From NCBI GenBank assembly GCA_043775055.1, contig JAYVSU010000086.1, positions 1-7,342 on the forward strand: 7,342 nt of DNA, written 5' to 3'. Made by a program: the position numbers and the translations under genes. Of the stretch, positions 1 to 6,161 are shown piece after piece. This DNA is from Aalborgiella sp043775055 (GTDB lineage Bacteria > Pseudomonadota > Gammaproteobacteria > Burkholderiales > Burkholderiaceae_C). The notes beneath the pieces are model-generated. The model was given only the letters and a program-made list of their open reading frames with translations, was not told the origin of the DNA and searched no databases. Numbering within the stretch: the stretch's first letter is position 1; each line of letters begins with the position of its first letter.

Positions 1-476
1 CTGGAGCCCCACAATTGGGCAAGTTTTTGTGAGGCATCGATTTTGCAAAAAGGGTCGCGTGAAGATGCAACCAGCGTCGTTTTGAAAGGCAGTTTGTCCA
101 ACACCGGCGACATCGGTTTAACCCAGCTGTGCAACTGGGGCGGTAACTCAAGGTGCTCAGGGTCTGGCGGTGCTACCAATAACGCGCCAGCCACCTTGCT
201 GACGTTGGGCGACAGCGCTGCCCAGCTTGCCACCAAATGGCAACCCAGGCTGTGCGCAACAAACACGATGGGGCGAGCGGGTTGCGCTTTGAGCTGGTTT
301 TGCAGCGTGTCCTCCAAGCGCGTGATCCAGTCGCCGCGCAGCGGCTGCTGCCAGTCGTGTTGCTCCACACGCACGTCGCCATACAGGCGCTCCCAGCGGC
401 TTTGCCAGTGCTCTGGGCCGCTGCCCAACCAGCCCGGCAGGGTCATGATGTAAGGTGTGACAGGTGAAGCTTGCAT
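1..476 (-). CDS. RBBP9/YdeN-family alpha/beta serine hydrolase, 3' end cut off by window edge
   Basis: Small alpha/beta hydrolase of the RBBP9/YdeN type (Ser_hydrolase family); 158 codons are visible. The N-terminus carries the family opening TLPGWLGSGPEHWQSRWE (residues 12-29), with the early Trp and GPxHWQ features. The nucleophile is expected at Ser76 in VAHSLGCH, a variant of GxSxG. Asp141 in SSRDPF is the likely catalytic acid. The catalytic His should lie beyond base 1, so the triad cannot be completed here. The ATG at 474-476 has no clear Shine-Dalgarno; Met11 is an alternative but would remove the start of the first strand. The gene follows parA by 95 bp on the same strand, and that gap holds a dispersed repeat. 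In related bacteria I expect parB next. The substrate is unknown; family members are often annotated as esterases without a proven role. Family assignment is confident, function is not. Confidence 0.85.
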   Translation of the reverse strand, partial: MQASPVTPYIMTLPGWLGSGPEHWQSRWERLYGDVRVEQHDWQQPLRGDWITRLEDTLQNQLKAQPARPIVFVAHSLGCHLVASWAALSPNVSKVAGALLVAPPDPEHLELPPQLHSWVKPMSPVLDKLPFKTTLVASSRDPFCKIDASQKLAQLWGS

Positions 477-505
477 GTTGAATGAAGAAATGATGAAACT
501 TGATG

Positions 506-555
506 AATGCTATGTATTTAATAGCAAACTAATGAATAAATACGCCGGCTGCACC
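506..555 (+). repeat. 50-bp dispersed repeat, copy 1 (between parA and the hydrolase)
   Basis: AT-rich segment starting AATGCTAT and reaching AATAGC after six bases, then about 30 bp ending ...AATACGCCGGCTGCACC. It aligns without gaps to 6920-6969 at about 38 of 50 positions. The left part forms a hairpin, TGCTAT (508-513) with ATAGCA (521-526), around a 7-base loop. It fills about half of the 95-bp gap between the parA stop and the hydrolase start. The layout resembles short intergenic repeats that I recall as common in Comamonadaceae genomes; that link is from memory and not tested. No promoter or terminator is convincing in the rest of the gap. Confidence 0.6.
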
Positions 556-571
556 CAATAATGCATTAAAA

Positions 572-1357
572 TTACATGGTTTTGATGCGTTCAACCATCT
601 CGTTGGCAAACTCGACAAACGCCACACTGCCGCGCGCTGAAGGGTCAAACACCACACCCGGCAAGCCGTAGCTGGGCGCTTCGGCCAAGCGCACATTGCG
701 CGGGATAACGGTGTTGAAGACCTTGTTGCCAAAGTGATTTTTAAGCTGCTCGCTAACCTGCTGCTGCAGCGTGATGCGCGGGTCAAACATGACGCGCAGC
801 AGGCCGATGATTTGCAAATCAGGGTTCAAATTGGCGTGGACTTGCTTGATGGTGTTGACCAAATCGGTCAAACCTTCCAGTGCAAAATACTCGCACTGCA
901 TGGGCACAATCACGCCATTGGCGCAGCACAAACCGTTCAGGGTGAGCATGGACAAACTGGGTGGGCAATCAATCAGCACGAAGTCGTACTCGCTCTCGAC
1001 TGCTGCAATCGCAGTCTTGATGCGCCGCTCGCGCCGCTCGACGTCGACCAACTCGACCTCGGCTCCGGCCAACTCACGGTTGGCACCCAACACGTCGTAG
1101 CTGCAACCTGCGGCGATGAGCTTGTCGCTTTTAACGCGGGCTTCGGCAATCGAGGCGTTTTCTAAGAGCACGTCATAAATTGTCAGCGCCAAGGTGCGCT
1201 TGTCCACGCCGGAACCCATGGTGGCGTTACCCTGTGGGTCGAGATCTATCATCAACACCCGCTGGCCAATTTTTGCCAAGCCGGCGGCAAGGTTAACCGT
1301 CGTTGTCGTTTTACCGACGCCACCTTTTTGATTTGCTACGCAGAAGATCTTAGCCAT
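572..1357 (-). CDS. parA: Chromosome partitioning ATPase ParA (Soj)
   Basis: Cytoplasmic deviant-Walker ATPase of 261 residues that binds non-specific DNA as an ATP dimer and is stimulated by ParB bound at parS, moving origins apart. The deviant Walker A motif KGGVGKTT covers residues 11-18, with signature Lys11 and P-loop Lys16. DLDPQGNA follows at 38-45 and Walker B VLIDCPPSL at 127-135. The late motif RNVRLAEAPSYG and the C-terminal helix are typical. Length matches chromosomal ParA of the short Soj type, without the N-terminal DNA-binding extension of plasmid ParA proteins. The start was set at the ATG ahead of AKIFCVANQKGG because chromosomal homologues begin there; an upstream ATG at 1390 would add 11 residues overlapping the exporter gene. 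Only 4 bp separate it from the stop of the exporter gene, so translational coupling is likely. parB is outside the window, but four parS sites lie 0.8-3.2 kb upstream. Confidence 0.97.
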   Translation of the reverse strand: MAKIFCVANQKGGVGKTTTTVNLAAGLAKIGQRVLMIDLDPQGNATMGSGVDKRTLALTIYDVLLENASIAEARVKSDKLIAAGCSYDVLGANRELAGAEVELVDVERRERRIKTAIAAVESEYDFVLIDCPPSLSMLTLNGLCCANGVIVPMQCEYFALEGLTDLVNTIKQVHANLNPDLQIIGLLRVMFDPRITLQQQVSEQLKNHFGNKVFNTVIPRNVRLAEAPSYGLPGVVFDPSARGSVAFVEFANEMVERIKTM

Positions 1358-1361
1358 ATTA

Positions 1362-1976
1362 TTATTTACCCAACGCCAATTTAACGCCAAAACCTATCAA
1401 AAAAACGCCTGCAAATTTTTGCAAGAAGCTGGTCATACGTGGGCTGGAGCGTATGCGCTCCGCCATGAAATGTGTGAGCAAGACGGCAATCAAACCATAC
1501 AGGAATGTGAGACTCACAATCGTGGCCGACATCACCCCATACGTCAGCCAACCTTGGTGGCGCACGGGGTCAATGAACAGTGGGAAGAAAGCCATGTAAA
1601 AAACAATCGCTTTGGGGTTGAGTAAGGTGATCATCATGGCTTGGTGAAAGTAATGGCTGGGCCGGATGTTCAAAATCGGTTTGTCACCTGCCTTGGCTAG
1701 CAGCAATTTGACACCCAACCACACCAAGTAAGCCGCGCCCAACCATTGCACCGCCTGAAAAGCCGCAGGATATGTACTCAGCAAAGCCGCCACACCCGCG
1801 ACCGCCAGCCACATCAGCACTTGGTCACCAGCAATCACGCCCAGCGTAGCCGCCAAACCACCCAAAATGCCGCCTTTGCTGGTAGAGGTGATCAATGCCA
1901 AATTGCCTGGCCCAGGTAAGAGCAGCAGCAAGATAAAGGCGATGACGAAGGCGCTGTAATTGGTGATACCGAACAT
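1362..1976 (-). CDS. LysE/RhtB-family amino-acid exporter
   Basis: Inner-membrane exporter of 204 residues, the usual length for the LysE/RhtB family. The family signature PGPGN is at residues 21-25, directly after a hydrophobic first helix. A second signature, TLLNPKAIVFYMAFFP, is at 117-132. Hydrophobic segments lie near 8-28, 37-65, 67-92, 113-135, 143-168 and 187-203, consistent with about six membrane helices. These carriers expel amino acids or related metabolites by proton exchange; the substrate (lysine, threonine, homoserine, cysteine or other) cannot be read from sequence. It sits between rsmG and parA on the same strand, 63 bp after rsmG and 4 bp before parA. No LysR-type regulator is adjacent, unlike the classic lysE-lysG arrangement. 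The ATG at 1974-1976 lacks an obvious Shine-Dalgarno, and a dyad lies 8 bp upstream of it. Confidence 0.93.
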   Translation of the reverse strand: MFGITNYSAFVIAFILLLLLPGPGNLALITSTSKGGILGGLAATLGVIAGDQVLMWLAVAGVAALLSTYPAAFQAVQWLGAAYLVWLGVKLLLAKAGDKPILNIRPSHYFHQAMMITLLNPKAIVFYMAFFPLFIDPVRHQGWLTYGVMSATIVSLTFLYGLIAVLLTHFMAERIRSSPRMTSFLQKFAGVFLIGFGVKLALGK

Positions 1977-1984
1977 GAATGGGT

Positions 1985-2015
1985 GGTGCTATTTTGATGT
2001 CATCAGTGAAGCACC
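1985..2015. promoter_or_regulatory. Nested dyad just upstream of the exporter start codon
   Basis: Two inverted repeats share one centre at base 2000. The outer arms are GGTGCT (1985-1990) and AGCACC (2010-2015); the inner arms are TGATG (1995-1999) and CATCA (2001-2005). The four-base segments between the arms do not pair. The dyad ends 8 bp before the exporter ATG. It could be an operator for a DNA-binding protein or a weak RNA hairpin covering the translation start. It lacks the U-run of an intrinsic terminator. The pattern was read directly from the sequence; its function is a guess. Confidence 0.3.
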
Positions 2016-2039
2016 GAGTTTACGCGAGATTACACGCGA

Positions 2040-2720
2040 TTAGGCCTTAATTAGGTGCCGATCGGTCAGCCGCATCCAGACGATGCATCGCTCCGCATCC
2101 AAGCCCGGAACTGTGAGTTGTTCCACGTGAAACACCGCCACATCAGCGGGTAATTCAGCCACCTCAGCCGACGTATCTTTGGCCTTCATCGCCAGCCAAA
2201 TACCTGCCTCCAACTTCAAAGCAGCCCGTGACCCCGTCACAAAATCCAGCAAGGTCGCAAATGCACGTGAGGTAATCACATCATATTTAGTGGTCAATGT
2301 CTCAACCCGCGCATGCAGCGCCTTCAAGTTTGGCAGCTTCAGCTCCGTCGCGACTTGCTGCACAAAGGCCATCTTCTTGGCTACGGCGTCCACGCACGTC
2401 ACAGCAACCTGCGGACAGCAAATAGCTACGACCACGCCCGGCAGCCCTGCCCCAGCACCAACATCCAGCATATTCATCGCTACGCCAGAAGTTTGCTGAG
2501 CGATATGTCGATTCAAGGGTGCAATAATCGCCAAGCTATCCAGCAAATGGTGTGTCAGCATCTCAGCAGGGTCACGTATCGCCGTGAGGTTGTAGACTTT
2601 GTTCCATTTTTGAATCAAGGCGTGGTAGCCCAATAGCTGAGAAATTTGTCGCTCATCCAGCACGACTCCCATTTGTAGTGCGCCGGCCTCAAGAGCCGCG
2701 GCTGTAGATTCGCTCGTCAT
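2040..2720 (-). CDS. rsmG: 16S rRNA (guanine527-N7)-methyltransferase RsmG (GidB)
   Basis: Cytoplasmic S-adenosylmethionine-dependent enzyme that methylates N7 of G527 in 16S rRNA; loss in many bacteria gives low-level streptomycin resistance. The protein has 226 residues, slightly longer than the E. coli enzyme (207). The family helix WNKVYNLTAIRDPAEMLTHHLLDS is at about 39-62. The SAM-binding motif DVGAGAGLPG is at 86-95, the acidic end of strand 2 at Asp111, and SRAFA at 151-155. The start chosen is the ATG at 2718-2720, four bases after the stop of the upstream gene; ATGs at 2789 and 2747 are in frame but would run back into that gene. In many bacteria rsmG directly follows mnmG; here two genes of about 1.3 kb lie between them. 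A parS site is embedded near the C-terminus, read as FHVE at residues 197-200. Confidence 0.95.
   Translation of the reverse strand: MTSESTAAALEAGALQMGVVLDERQISQLLGYHALIQKWNKVYNLTAIRDPAEMLTHHLLDSLAIIAPLNRHIAQQTSGVAMNMLDVGAGAGLPGVVVAICCPQVAVTCVDAVAKKMAFVQQVATELKLPNLKALHARVETLTTKYDVITSRAFATLLDFVTGSRAALKLEAGIWLAMKAKDTSAEVAELPADVAVFHVEQLTVPGLDAERCIVWMRLTDRHLIKA
2119..2134 (+). other. parS: parS site (ParB-binding centromere) inside rsmG
   Basis: TGTTCCACGTGAAACA differs at one position from the perfect palindrome TGTTTCACGTGAAACA and fits the established bacterial parS consensus TGTTNCACGTGAAACA. On the rsmG strand it is read as FHVEQ near the C-terminus. It is the same variant as the site at 3263-3278 but in the opposite orientation. 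ParB, encoded outside the window, should bind here. Confidence 0.9.
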
Positions 2721-2724
2721 GCGT

Positions 2725-3279
2725 TTACTTACACTTGAGGCTGGCATATTTTTGCTCTGCTTCCGAGAAGGCACGTTTACTCTGATCATCTAACTGCGCA
2801 AATTTTGGACGTCGTTCATCTAGTACACTTTTGATGGTGTCGCACTCGTACTTAAGCCGCACAACTGAATCCTTCTGGGCGTCGTACTTCTTCATGAAAG
2901 CTCGTACGAGTGCATCGCATTTAGCGAGGTACTCGGGGATCACACGATCATCCAGATCAATGAAACGGCGCGTCAAATTTTGACACTCTGGCGTCAGACT
3001 CTGCAACAATTCAGCTCGTCTTTTTTGCACCTCAGCAGTATCCGTTACATCCGCATCTCGGTCAGTCACTGCCGCTTTTTGATTTGATCCACCCGCTTGT
3101 GGCACCACCTTCACTGCACCGCCCTTCTGGTTTGAGCTGCAAGGCTGGTCGCTGAAAGTCATTTTTCCTTGGGCATCAACACACTTAAAGACCTCAGCTT
3201 GTGCGCCAAATGTCGGCCCAATTCCGATGATTAGTACAAGTAGACGAAGGGAAATAAGTAAGTGTTTCACGTGGAACAT
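2725..3279 (-). CDS. Secreted DUF4124-type protein with C-terminal helical region
   Basis: Predicted exported protein of 184 residues. Residues 1-28 form a signal peptide: basic HVKH start, hydrophobic core LLISLRLLVLIIGIG, and AQA at 26-28 with likely cleavage before Glu29. A short DUF4124-like motif follows: VFKCVDAQGKMTFSDQPC (30-47), with paired Cys33 and Cys47. A polar linker (48-82) leads to a charged helical region (about 83-182) with Cys99, Cys121, Cys146 and Cys183. That makes six cysteines in the mature part, suggesting periplasmic disulfides. Function is unknown. The frame stays open upstream to 3531, but that stretch overlaps the preceding gene and has no signal-peptide logic, so I start at the ATG at 3277-3279. 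This ATG overlaps a parS site, which explains the MFHVKH start. The gene begins 10 bp after the preceding stop and ends 4 bp before rsmG, so it is probably co-translated with rsmG. Confidence 0.82.
   Translation of the reverse strand: MFHVKHLLISLRLLVLIIGIGPTFGAQAEVFKCVDAQGKMTFSDQPCSSNQKGGAVKVVPQAGGSNQKAAVTDRDADVTDTAEVQKRRAELLQSLTPECQNLTRRFIDLDDRVIPEYLAKCDALVRAFMKKYDAQKDSVVRLKYECDTIKSVLDERRPKFAQLDDQSKRAFSEAEQKYASLKCK
3263..3278 (-). other. parS: parS site overlapping the start codon of the DUF4124 gene
   Basis: On the minus strand this reads TGTTCCACGTGAAACA, one mismatch from the perfect palindrome and within the TGTTNCACGTGAAACA consensus. Its first base is the T of the gene's ATG, so the site encodes the N-terminus MFHVKH. 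A ParB complex here would sit exactly on the gene's translation start region. It is the same one-mismatch variant as at 2119-2134, inverted and about 1.1 kb away. Confidence 0.92.
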
Positions 3280-3289
3280 ATCTCTGTTA

Positions 3290-4021
3290 TCAGTTTGCAG
3301 GATCCCAACAATTGCCTTTTTGGTCATCAATATTAACCCAATGTCTCTGGCTCGTGTACAAGCGAATGCCTTTTTTAGCACTAACGCCTTCCCAACCTCC
3401 ATCGTGAAAATTCGCCATGCGCCAACCTGTGCCCAATTCTTTCTCGCAACGCGCATTTGTCGCTGCCAACGAATCGAGAATAAAACCCGCCACAGGCTCA
3501 GTACTTGCCACTTCACTCTGAATCCGCTCATCTATACCCACAGCAAGCGTCGGTTGACTTGCGCCATCTGAGCTGGCGGCAGTACGCCATCTTTTAATAC
3601 ATAAAACTGGTAATACTTTTCGACACGATGTGTCGCCTTTATAGGGGTTGCAACTGCCACTGTGGGGCAAATCGAACTCGGTCTTTGGCTCGCCATGACA
3701 ACCTGGTAAAACCATGTCTCCCTCTAACTCTCGGGGCTTGGGCATAAAACCCCAAGTTAAGCCATTTGCATTGAGCGCCACCTCGCGCGGAGCAGAATTT
3801 GCTGCCAGCTCACCGAGTTGTGTCTTTTCAGCTTGTTCCGCTACTTGCCGTGCCTTTGTGTTCTTATTGTTCCACCATAGCGGCACCAAAAGTAAAGCTA
3901 GTAAAACAACCAAAACAGCAATGGCAATGGGCGATAGAAAGCCATATTGTTTAGACCTCATAGCGTTGTTGGGGGGTTGCTTCAGGCATGTCATAAAAGC
4001 AACAAAATGTACGGTTCTCAT
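3290..4021 (-). CDS. Membrane-anchored protein of unknown function, possibly pilin-like N-terminus
   Basis: I do not recognise the family. The 243-residue frame has one strong membrane segment, PIAIAVLVVLLALLLVPLWW (31-50), then a polar, probably periplasmic region. The C-terminal 52 residues look like a compact domain: Cys192, GWRMANFHDGGW (199-210), RHWVNIDDQ (226-234), then CW at 238-239. Such a Trp/Cys-rich GWRMAxFHDG...WVxIxDQ end reminds me of tails in uncharacterised betaproteobacterial envelope proteins, but this is memory only. Before the helix, KQYGFLSP resembles a prepilin cleavage site (G|F) but lacks the usual Glu at +5. Start is uncertain: the ATG at 4021 lies 12 bp after the mnmG stop, while Met21 (ATG at 3961) gives a more ordinary short basic N-terminus and may be the true start. 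Neither has a clear Shine-Dalgarno. It sits between mnmG and the DUF4124 gene, which begins 10 bp downstream. Confidence 0.75.
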   Translation of the reverse strand: MRTVHFVAFMTCLKQPPNNAMRSKQYGFLSPIAIAVLVVLLALLLVPLWWNNKNTKARQVAEQAEKTQLGELAANSAPREVALNANGLTWGFMPKPRELEGDMVLPGCHGEPKTEFDLPHSGSCNPYKGDTSCRKVLPVLCIKRWRTAASSDGASQPTLAVGIDERIQSEVASTEPVAGFILDSLAATNARCEKELGTGWRMANFHDGGWEGVSAKKGIRLYTSQRHWVNIDDQKGNCWDPAN

Positions 4022-4033
4022 ATTAAAGCTTAC

Positions 4034-6124
4034 TCATGTATCAATGGTAGCTGCTTTTGCAAAACCCTTGAAGCCGTTCTTTTTCAAATACACCAAAAGC
4101 AATGACACCGTCGCTGGCGTGATGCCTGAAATGCGCGAAGCCAAACCCAAGGTCTGCGGCTTGTGTTTGTTCAACGTTTGGCGCGCCTCGATACTCAATG
4201 CAGAGACGCTTGCGTAATCCATCTCGGGTGGCAATTTAAAGCTTTCAAAGTGCAGCGCCTTTTCAACCTCTGCGTGTTGGCGGTCAATGTAGCCCGCATA
4301 TTTGGCGACGATTTCGATTTGTTCGATCACGTCTTTGCCCTGATCTTTCGCTATAGGTATGGCCTGTGTTTCACGTGAAACAAGCTCCGCAGATTCGGCA
4401 ACTTCTGGCTTGAACTTGCCATTTTCCAAACTCATCAGCGCTGCGTAATCCACATCGGGTCTGCGCAGCAACTCCAGCATGTTGTACTCGTGCTCCAAAG
4501 CTTTGCCAAAAACACGCTCCGCTTCAGATGCAGAGACTAATTTCGGGTTAATCCACATAGATTTCAAACGCGCTGTTTCACGTGAAACAGCGTCACGTTT
4601 GCGGTTAAAAGCTTCCCAGCGTGCATCGTCCACCAAACCGAGTTGTCGCCCTACTTCTGTCAAACGGACATCGGCATTGTCTTCACGCAGCTGCAGCCTG
4701 AACTCGGCGCGGCTGGTAAACATGCGGTACGGCTCGGTCACACCTTTGGCAATCAAGTCGTCGACCAGCACGCCTAGGTAGGCTTCATCACGGCGTGGCA
4801 ACCACGTATCGCCCACGTAGCTGACACTGCCTGCAGCGCTGAGTGCGGCATTTCCGTACCCCATTTCACGGCACTGCAAAGCGGCATTGATGCCTGCAAA
4901 CATGCCCTGCGCAGCAGCTTCTTCGTAACCTGTCGTACCATTGATTTGCCCCGCAAAGAACAAACCACCAATGGCGCGGGTTTCAAAATTGGTTTTCAAA
5001 GCACGCGGGTCAAAGTAGTCGTACTCAATCGCGTAGCCAGGGCGCAAGATGTGGGCGTTCTCCAAACCAGCCATTGAGCGCACCAGCTCGTACTGAATAT
5101 CAAACGGCAAGGAGGTAGAAATGCCATTCGGGTAATACTCGTTGGTCGTCAAACCTTCAGGCTCCAAGAAAATCTGATGGCTTTCCTTGTCGGCAAAGCG
5201 GTTGATCTTGTCTTCCACACTGGGGCAATAGCGCGGGCCGACGCCCTCGATCTTGCCAGTAAACATGGGGCTGCGGTCGAAGCCGGAGCGAATAATCTCG
5301 TGCGTGCGGGCGTTGGTGTGGGTGATCCAGCACGGCATTTGCTGCGGGTGCATGGCCGCGCCGCCATAGGCATGCGCCATGAAGCTGAACACCGGAATCT
5401 CACCTACAGTGGCACGCGCATCGCCGCCCACCATGCCATCGCCGGCTTGCTCGGTGCATTTGGTGAAGTCGATACTGCGGCCATCCAAGCGTGGCGGTGT
5501 GCCAGTTTTCAGGCGGCCTTGCGGCAGCTTCAGCTCTTTGAGTCGGGCGCTCAGCGACACCGCCGGCGGATCGCCCGCCCTGCCCGCCGCATAGTTGTTC
5601 AGGCCAACGTGGATTTTGCCGTCTAAAAACGTCCCCGCCGTCAGCACCACGGTCTTGCTGCGAAAGCGCACGCCGACTTGGGTCACGGCGCCCACCACAC
5701 GTTCATTTCCGCGTTCGCCATCACCCGTGGATTCCACCATCAAGTCGTCCACCGCTTGCTGAAATAACCACAAATTGGGTTGATTTTCCAGCTTATGGCG
5801 AATCGCCGCTTTGTACAACACGCGGTCAGCTTGCGCACGTGTGGCGCGAACCGCAGGGCCTTTGGAGCTGTTGAGGATGCGAAACTGAATGCCCGCCTCG
5901 TCAGTAGCAAGTGCCATCGCGCCGCCCATGGCGTCCACTTCTTTGACCAAATGGCCTTTGCCGATACCGCCAATCGAGGGGTTGCAGCTCATCTGCCCCA
6001 GCGTCTCAATGTTGTGCGACAACAGCAGGGTTTTGCAGCCCATGCGGGCGCTGGCCAGTGCGGCTTCTGTGCCAGCGTGGCCACCGCCGACGACGATGAC
6101 ATCAAATTCTTGTGGATAGTTCAT
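4034..6124 (-). CDS. mnmG: tRNA uridine-5-carboxymethylaminomethyl(34) synthesis enzyme MnmG (GidA)
   Basis: FAD-dependent cytoplasmic enzyme that, with MnmE, installs the (carboxymethyl)aminomethyl group at C5 of wobble U34 in certain tRNAs. The Rossmann dinucleotide motif GGGHAG is at residues 13-18. Conserved Cys47 (SCNPSIGG) and Cys301 (RYCPS) match E. coli Cys47 and Cys277. The FAD-side motif GLFFAGQINGTTGYEEAAAQG and the C-terminal helical end HKPQTLGLASRISGITPA are intact. At 696 residues it is longer than the E. coli protein (629), with insertions near 131-142, 235-243, a stretch before DEAYLGV, and around 580-600. The start is the ATG at 6122-6124, giving MNYPQEFDVIVVGGG as in relatives; a GTG two codons earlier (6130) is also open. 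Two perfect parS palindromes are coded as VSRET at 513-517 and 582-586. It heads the minus-strand cluster, divergent from putA. Confidence 0.97.
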   Translation of the reverse strand: MNYPQEFDVIVVGGGHAGTEAALASARMGCKTLLLSHNIETLGQMSCNPSIGGIGKGHLVKEVDAMGGAMALATDEAGIQFRILNSSKGPAVRATRAQADRVLYKAAIRHKLENQPNLWLFQQAVDDLMVESTGDGERGNERVVGAVTQVGVRFRSKTVVLTAGTFLDGKIHVGLNNYAAGRAGDPPAVSLSARLKELKLPQGRLKTGTPPRLDGRSIDFTKCTEQAGDGMVGGDARATVGEIPVFSFMAHAYGGAAMHPQQMPCWITHTNARTHEIIRSGFDRSPMFTGKIEGVGPRYCPSVEDKINRFADKESHQIFLEPEGLTTNEYYPNGISTSLPFDIQYELVRSMAGLENAHILRPGYAIEYDYFDPRALKTNFETRAIGGLFFAGQINGTTGYEEAAAQGMFAGINAALQCREMGYGNAALSAAGSVSYVGDTWLPRRDEAYLGVLVDDLIAKGVTEPYRMFTSRAEFRLQLREDNADVRLTEVGRQLGLVDDARWEAFNRKRDAVSRETARLKSMWINPKLVSASEAERVFGKALEHEYNMLELLRRPDVDYAALMSLENGKFKPEVAESAELVSRETQAIPIAKDQGKDVIEQIEIVAKYAGYIDRQHAEVEKALHFESFKLPPEMDYASVSALSIEARQTLNKHKPQTLGLASRISGITPATVSLLLVYLKKNGFKGFAKAATIDT
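4367..4382. other. parS: Perfect parS palindrome inside mnmG (downstream copy)
   Basis: TGTTTCACGTGAAACA is the canonical 16-bp perfect parS palindrome. It is read in MnmG as VSRET at residues 582-586. It falls in a segment of about 20 residues, just before the EQIEIVAKYAGYI helix, that has no counterpart in E. coli MnmG as I recall that sequence. It lies exactly 207 bp (69 codons) from the other mnmG site. Confidence 0.96.
4574..4589. other. parS: Perfect parS palindrome inside mnmG (upstream copy)
   Basis: TGTTTCACGTGAAACA is again a perfect 16-mer, and the symmetry extends by CGC/GCG to 22 bp (4571-4592). It is read as VSRET at residues 513-517 within RKRDAVSRETARLKS. That region aligns without a gap to a charged helix in E. 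coli MnmG, so the protein tolerates the motif as a substitution. Confidence 0.96.
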
Positions 6125-6161
6125 CCTCACATTTTAATTTACTTCATCATTCTGTGTGAGG
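6125..6161 (-). promoter_or_regulatory. Inverted repeat that can pair with the mnmG ribosome-binding region
   Basis: CCTCACA (6125-6131) and TGTGAGG (6155-6161) are perfect 7-bp inverted arms separated by 23 bp. On the mnmG transcript the downstream arm is UGUGAGG, which ends directly against the AUG at 6124 and holds the only purine-rich ribosome-binding sequence there. The upstream arm could mask it in a long-loop hairpin. The loop also holds tiny frames (AUG AUG AAG UAA and AUG UGA). The pairing is visible; regulation is inferred. It could instead be a protein-binding dyad. Confidence 0.35.

Noticed and set aside
734..1165. Plus-strand open frame of about 140 codons opposite parA
   Set aside because: It is antisense to an unambiguous parA, and its product has no recognisable domain. 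Long antisense frames are common in GC-rich genes.
1358..1390. Longer parA starting at 1390 (MALNWRWVNNN...)
   Set aside because: It overlaps the end of the exporter gene, and chromosomal ParA proteins start at MAKIFCVANQKGG or an equivalent.
2020..2055. Short direct repeats (ACGCGA..., TTAGG...) around the rsmG stop codon
   Set aside because: Too short and imperfect to separate from chance, with no hairpin plus U-run to make a terminator.
2265..2280. Fifth parS-like CACGTG at 2270-2275
   Set aside because: Only the CACGTG core is shared; the flanks (ATG and AGG) miss most of the GTTT/AAAC arms needed for ParB binding. The CACGTG at 5836-5843 fails for the same reason.
3280..3531. Upstream extension of the DUF4124 reading frame (84 extra residues to an ATG at 3531)
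   Set aside because: It lies almost entirely on top of the preceding gene in another frame, looks like non-coding translation (many Arg/Trp, no domain), and would bury a clear signal peptide.
5177..5626. Plus-strand open frame opposite mnmG (and similar shorter ones)
   Set aside because: It overlaps the conserved MnmG coding region and shows no protein family features.
6111..6119. DnaA-box-like TGTGGATAG at the start of mnmG, with another near-match at 4549-4557
   Set aside because: Each is one mismatch from TTATCCACA, isolated, and inside coding sequence; there is no cluster or AT-rich unwinding element to suggest oriC.
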